Below, one piece after another: positions 7,174 to 9,936 of a stretch of 9,936 nucleotides of DNA. Location of the stretch: the NCBI GenBank assembly GCA_023228445.1, contig JALOBD010000083.1, positions 1 through 9,936 on the forward strand, read 5' to 3'. Position 1 is the stretch's first letter. Every line of letters starts with the position of its first letter. This stretch comes from Sphaerochaeta sp. GTDB lineage: Bacteria > Spirochaetota > Spirochaetia > Sphaerochaetales > Sphaerochaetaceae. Under the pieces are notes generated by a model. That model ran no database searches. It was not told the origin of the DNA and saw nothing but the letters and a program-made list of their open reading frames with translations. Made by a program: the position numbers and the translations under genes.

Positions 7174-7199
7174 CACCCGTTTCAAGAAAGGAAGGGTGT
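7173..7199 (+). promoter_or_regulatory. Leader hairpin with the ABC-F ribosome site in its loop
   Basis: ACACCC (7173-7178) pairs perfectly with GGGTGT (7194-7199). The 15-base loop contains the AAAGGA ribosome site (7187-7192), and the stem ends right before the GTG start at 7200. The ribosome site lies seven bases from the GTG, which decides the start. The hairpin could modulate translation, but a 6-bp stem of this type can also be chance. Confidence 0.35.
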
Positions 7200-9128
7200 G
7201 TGGCTACGCTACAGGTACAGGATATCAGCTTGGCTTTCGGGGACCGTGATATCCTTGACGGCGTCAGTTTCACCCTCGACCACACCAGCCGTTGCGCACT
7301 GGCCGGGGCAAACGGCAGCGGTAAATCGACCCTGATGAAGATCCTCGCCCATCAGATGGGCGCCGATACCTTCATTGCAACGGCAAGCCGGGACCTGCGC
7401 ATCTCCTACCTCCCCCAAAGTGACATCGTCTTTGGTTCAGCGCTCCTCTTTGAGGAAGCGGAAAAGGCCTATGGGCGCTTCACGCCGTTCATCGAGGAGC
7501 AACACCGCCTCGAGGATGACCTGCAGCGGGAGAACAGCGAGGCGAAGATCCTCCGCCTGGCCGAGATCCACGAGCTCTTGGTAGAGGAGCGCTACCACGA
7601 CCGGCGCCAGATCATCGAAGCGGTGCTCTTCGGCTTGGGATTCTCCGCCGACGACCTTAATCGACGCTGCAAGACCTTCAGCAGCGGATGGCAGATGCGC
7701 ATCGCACTGGCAAAGATCCTCATCGAGAAACCGCAGATCATGCTCTTGGATGAGCCGACCAACTACCTGGACATCGAGGCTCGTTTCTGGCTGAAGAACT
7801 ACCTCAAGGTCTATGATGGTGGGGTAATGCTCGTCAGCCACGACCAACTCTTCCTCGACGAGACGGTCAGTGAGGTCTACGAGCTCTTTGAGGGCACCCT
7901 GAGCCGCTACAGCGGCAACTACACCGCCTACCTGGCCCAGCGCCAGGCCCAGATCGCCGCCTTGGAGGCCCGCTCCCGCTCACAGGCGCAACTCTTTGAG
8001 AAGAACGAAGAGTTCATCGAGCGCTTTCGCTACAAGGCGAGCAAGAGCCGCCAGGTACAGAGCCGCATCAAAATGCTGGAAAAAATCGAACAGGTCAAGA
8101 TTCCGGCACACCTGCGCACCCTCTCCTTCTCCTTCTCCCCCGCCCCGCCCAGCGGCCGCGATGTGGTGGTCATCGAAGCGCTGACCAAGCGCTACGGCCC
8201 CCGCTCCGTCTACGAGGACTTTTCGCTGTGGATCAACCGTGGCGACCGCATTGCGGTCACCGGTCGCAACGGGGTGGGCAAGTCGACCCTGCTACGAATC
8301 ATCGCCGGAGAGGACACCGACTACAGCGGAGTGGTGCGCCTCGGCTCCAAGGTCACGGTCGGCTACTACCAAGAGGAGACCGGCAGTACGCTCACTGCAG
8401 CCAACAGCGTGCTCGATGAGGCAGCGGAGGCGGCATCGTCGGCCGATCAGGGCCGGGTACGCAGTCTGCTCGGCTCCTTCCTCTTCGAGGGCGACGATGT
8501 CTTCAAGGCCGTGGGGGTGCTCAGCGGCGGAGAGCGGAGCAGACTCGCGCTGCTCAAGATCCTGCTCAAGCCGGTGAACCTGCTCATCCTCGACGAGCCG
8601 ACCAACCACCTGGACATCAATGCCAAGCGGATGTTGCTCAAAGCCCTCTCATCGTGGGATGGGACCATCATCTTCGTCAGCCACGACGCCGCCTTCATAG
8701 AGTCGCTTGCCACCAAGATCCTCTACCTCAACGAGGGCGATGCCCCGCTCGTCTATACCGGCGGGTACAGTGAATTCATCGCACGGCTTGAAGAGAAGGA
8801 GACGGTCTCCCCCACCCTGTTGAGAGCAGAGACACCACAGAAGGAGAGCGTACTCACCTACCGCGAAGCCAAGGAGCGCAAGAACCGCATCGCCATCCTC
8901 AAGCGTGAGGAGGAGGAGCGTCTTGTGTTGCACCAAGACCTCGCCAAGAGGATCGAGGCGGTGGTAGCCGAGATGGCGTTGCCTGAAAACTACAGTGATG
9001 GGCAGCGCATCGTCACCCTGCTTGGACAAAAAGAGGACCTGGAGACAAAAATGCATGAAACAGAACAGAGTTGGCTCTCGTTGGTCGATGAACGCGAGGG
9101 CCTTGAGGCAGGGGGAAGCGATGCTTAG
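7200..9128 (+). CDS. ABC-F family ATPase (ribosome-associated type)
   Basis: A soluble 642-residue protein with two nucleotide-binding domains and no membrane segments, typical of ABC-F proteins that act on the ribosome in translation or antibiotic protection. NBD1 has GANGSGKS (36-43, Lys42), signature SSGWQ (161-165) and Walker B LLDEPTNYLD with D184/E185. NBD2 has GRNGVGKS (Lys361), LSGGE (441-445) and LILDEPTNHLD with D465/E466. Both H-loops (VSHD) are present. A charged linker helix pair lies between the domains (about 235-320), and a glutamate/lysine-rich coiled coil forms the C-terminus (about 550-640), as in YheS/YdiF/Uup-like members. Start GTG 7200 was chosen from its ribosome site; an in-frame GTG at 7134 lies in the promoter region. 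The stop overlaps maf by 8 bases. Subfamily and substrate are not determined. Confidence 0.92.
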   Translation: MATLQVQDISLAFGDRDILDGVSFTLDHTSRCALAGANGSGKSTLMKILAHQMGADTFIATASRDLRISYLPQSDIVFGSALLFEEAEKAYGRFTPFIEEQHRLEDDLQRENSEAKILRLAEIHELLVEERYHDRRQIIEAVLFGLGFSADDLNRRCKTFSSGWQMRIALAKILIEKPQIMLLDEPTNYLDIEARFWLKNYLKVYDGGVMLVSHDQLFLDETVSEVYELFEGTLSRYSGNYTAYLAQRQAQIAALEARSRSQAQLFEKNEEFIERFRYKASKSRQVQSRIKMLEKIEQVKIPAHLRTLSFSFSPAPPSGRDVVVIEALTKRYGPRSVYEDFSLWINRGDRIAVTGRNGVGKSTLLRIIAGEDTDYSGVVRLGSKVTVGYYQEETGSTLTAANSVLDEAAEAASSADQGRVRSLLGSFLFEGDDVFKAVGVLSGGERSRLALLKILLKPVNLLILDEPTNHLDINAKRMLLKALSSWDGTIIFVSHDAAFIESLATKILYLNEGDAPLVYTGGYSEFIARLEEKETVSPTLLRAETPQKESVLTYREAKERKNRIAILKREEEERLVLHQDLAKRIEAVVAEMALPENYSDGQRIVTLLGQKEDLETKMHETEQSWLSLVDEREGLEAGGSDA

Positions 9129-9714
9129 CCGAACATTGCCCAAGATCATCCTGGCAAGCCAATCGCCGGCGCGCAAGATGGTACTCGAGGCGGAGGGCAT
9201 CGAGGTCACGGTGCGCCCCACCTGGGCGCACGAGGAGCACTCCTGCACCGATGCACGCGACGTCGTCACCACCCTTTCACGGAGAAAACTCGACTCGGCC
9301 TTGGCACAGAACGGGGAGACGCTCCTGCCGGTGCTGGCCTGCGACACCATCATCGCCATCGACGGAGTCTTGATGGGAAAACCCTCATCGGTGGAGGAAG
9401 CGCGCCTGCAGCTCAAGCGGCTGTGTCGAGGCACGCAGGAGGTGTGGTCGGCGTGGGCACTCTACCGAGACGGGGCGGTCATCGGCGGCGCCGATATGGC
9501 CATAGTCCACTTCAAGGCGCTCGATGACGCAGCCATCGAGGAGTACCTCGCCCTCGGCGAGTGGATGGGAGCAGCCGGTGCCTACCGGATCCAGGGGCGT
9601 GGAAGAAGCCTCATCGCCTCCATCGAGGGCGATGAGAACGTCATCATCGGCCTGCCGTTGGCACAGATGAAGCGCACGCTCTCAGGCGGGCTTCGGCCCT
9701 TGCCACATCTTTGA
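9121..9714 (+). CDS. maf: Maf/YceF-family nucleoside triphosphate pyrophosphatase (divergent)
   Basis: Maf-family enzymes hydrolyse non-canonical or canonical nucleoside triphosphates to monophosphates, acting as housecleaning enzymes, and have been linked to septum control. At 197 residues the length is normal. Family marks are LASQSPARK (11-19), CDT with Asp75, MGKP with Lys87, GAYRIQGRG (153-161) and the end motif EGDENVIIGLPL (169-180). Two signature positions differ from the norm: SPRR is SPAR (Ala17), and the usual LSGxxH segment reads LCRGTQ (101-106). ATG 9121 was chosen for its GGGGGAAG ribosome site (9111-9118) and the short overlap with the ABC-F gene; a longer in-frame reading lies wholly inside that gene. 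It is likely co-transcribed with the ABC-F gene. Confidence 0.88.
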   Translation: MLSRTLPKIILASQSPARKMVLEAEGIEVTVRPTWAHEEHSCTDARDVVTTLSRRKLDSALAQNGETLLPVLACDTIIAIDGVLMGKPSSVEEARLQLKRLCRGTQEVWSAWALYRDGAVIGGADMAIVHFKALDDAAIEEYLALGEWMGAAGAYRIQGRGRSLIASIEGDENVIIGLPLAQMKRTLSGGLRPLPHL

Positions 9715-9765
9715 ATTTCTGAAATACTGGGAAAACCGATTTCTGTACGGGAGTCGGAATCTCCA

Positions 9766-9817
9766 CCGTTACGGGTGTGTAAGAGCTAGAGGGTGACGGA
9801 CCGTTATATGGCCGTCA
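9766..9817 (+). promoter_or_regulatory. Possible rpsB leader structure with two competing helices
   Basis: The 115 bases between maf and rpsB contain no gene, no convincing promoter and no T-run terminator. TGACGG (9794-9799) pairs with CCGTCA (9812-9817), with a three-pair inner stem around a TTATA loop, just before the AGGAGG ribosome site (9821-9826). The same TGACGG can instead pair upstream as CCGTTAC (9766-9772) with GTGACGG (9793-9799), seven pairs including one G-U. In other bacteria rpsB is controlled by S2 through its leader, so a similar role is conceivable here. Confidence 0.4.
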
Positions 9818-9829
9818 GACAGGAGGATT

Positions 9830-9936
9830 ATGTCCGTTGTTACCATGAAAAGCCTGCTCGAGTCAGGCGTACATTTCGGCCACCAGACCAAACGGTGGAA
9901 CCCAAAGATGGCCCGTTTCATCTTCAGTCAGAGAAA
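9830..9936 (+). CDS. rpsB: Ribosomal protein S2 (3' end outside window)
   Basis: Ribosomal protein uS2, a component of the 30S subunit that binds late in assembly. Only the first 35 codons are present. They show SLLESGVHFGHQTKRWNPKM, the hallmark N-terminus of S2, leading into ARFIFSQR. The AGGAGG ribosome site at 9821-9826 is three bases before the ATG at 9830, and the start is unambiguous. In most bacteria tsf follows, outside this window. Confidence 0.97.
   Translation, partial: MSVVTMKSLLESGVHFGHQTKRWNPKMARFIFSQR

Noticed and set aside
9711..9739. TTGAAT at 9711 as a -35 box for an rpsB promoter.
   Set aside because: No acceptable -10 box occurs 16-18 bases downstream (AACCGA at 9734).
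9715..9743. Possible terminator after maf, from GAAAT (9721-9725) pairing with ATTTC (9739-9743).
   Set aside because: The stem is AT-only at its base, the inner pairing is interrupted, and no T-run follows, so it is too weak to call.
1..9936. Search for CRISPR arrays, insertion sequences, attachment sites, tRNA or rRNA genes.
   Set aside because: No regularly spaced repeats, transposase-like proteins, terminal repeats or RNA-gene signatures were seen by eye.

Overview
The window is a compact stretch of bacterial chromosome with roughly 60% GC by eye. It carries nine genes, almost no intergenic DNA, and no insertion sequence, tRNA, rRNA or CRISPR array. The XPB-type helicase with its partner gene, the fused aroD-aroE gene and the general gene style suggest a free-living, GC-rich spirochaete (Sphaerochaeta/Spirochaeta-like). 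That assignment is an inference from gene content, not something the sequence proves; actinobacteria also carry XPB helicases, but usually with a more extreme GC bias.

Left block (about 1-5602, + strand): a tightly packed, probably co-transcribed run. A partial small membrane protein is followed directly by shikimate kinase (aroK), chorismate synthase (aroC), an XPB/ERCC3-type superfamily 2 helicase, and a 631-residue partner protein. The partner seems to carry a second copy of the XPB N-terminal domain and a WYL-like C-terminal end. Neighbouring genes abut or overlap by 1-4 bases, so translational coupling is likely.

Middle (5604-7085, - strand): a bifunctional 3-dehydroquinate dehydratase/shikimate dehydrogenase (aroDE) converges on the helicase partner with one base between the two stop codons. 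A 9-bp inverted repeat brackets both stops. With aroK and aroC, the window encodes four of the seven enzymatic steps of the shikimate pathway (dehydratase, dehydrogenase, kinase, chorismate synthase). The EPSP synthase that acts between AroK and AroC is not here.

Right block (7086-9936): a 114-base divergent intergenic region holds a good sigma70-like promoter for aroDE, a 16-bp palindrome and a leader hairpin in front of an ABC-F ATPase gene. The ABC-F gene overlaps a Maf-family nucleotide pyrophosphatase gene by 8 bases. After a 115-base leader with competing hairpins, rpsB (ribosomal protein S2) begins and runs off the window.

Most of this is ordinary housekeeping content. The part most worth follow-up is the XPB helicase plus partner pair: it is the least characterised module here and looks like a two-protein DNA-remodelling system. 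The substitutions in AroK and Maf and the rpsB leader are secondary points.
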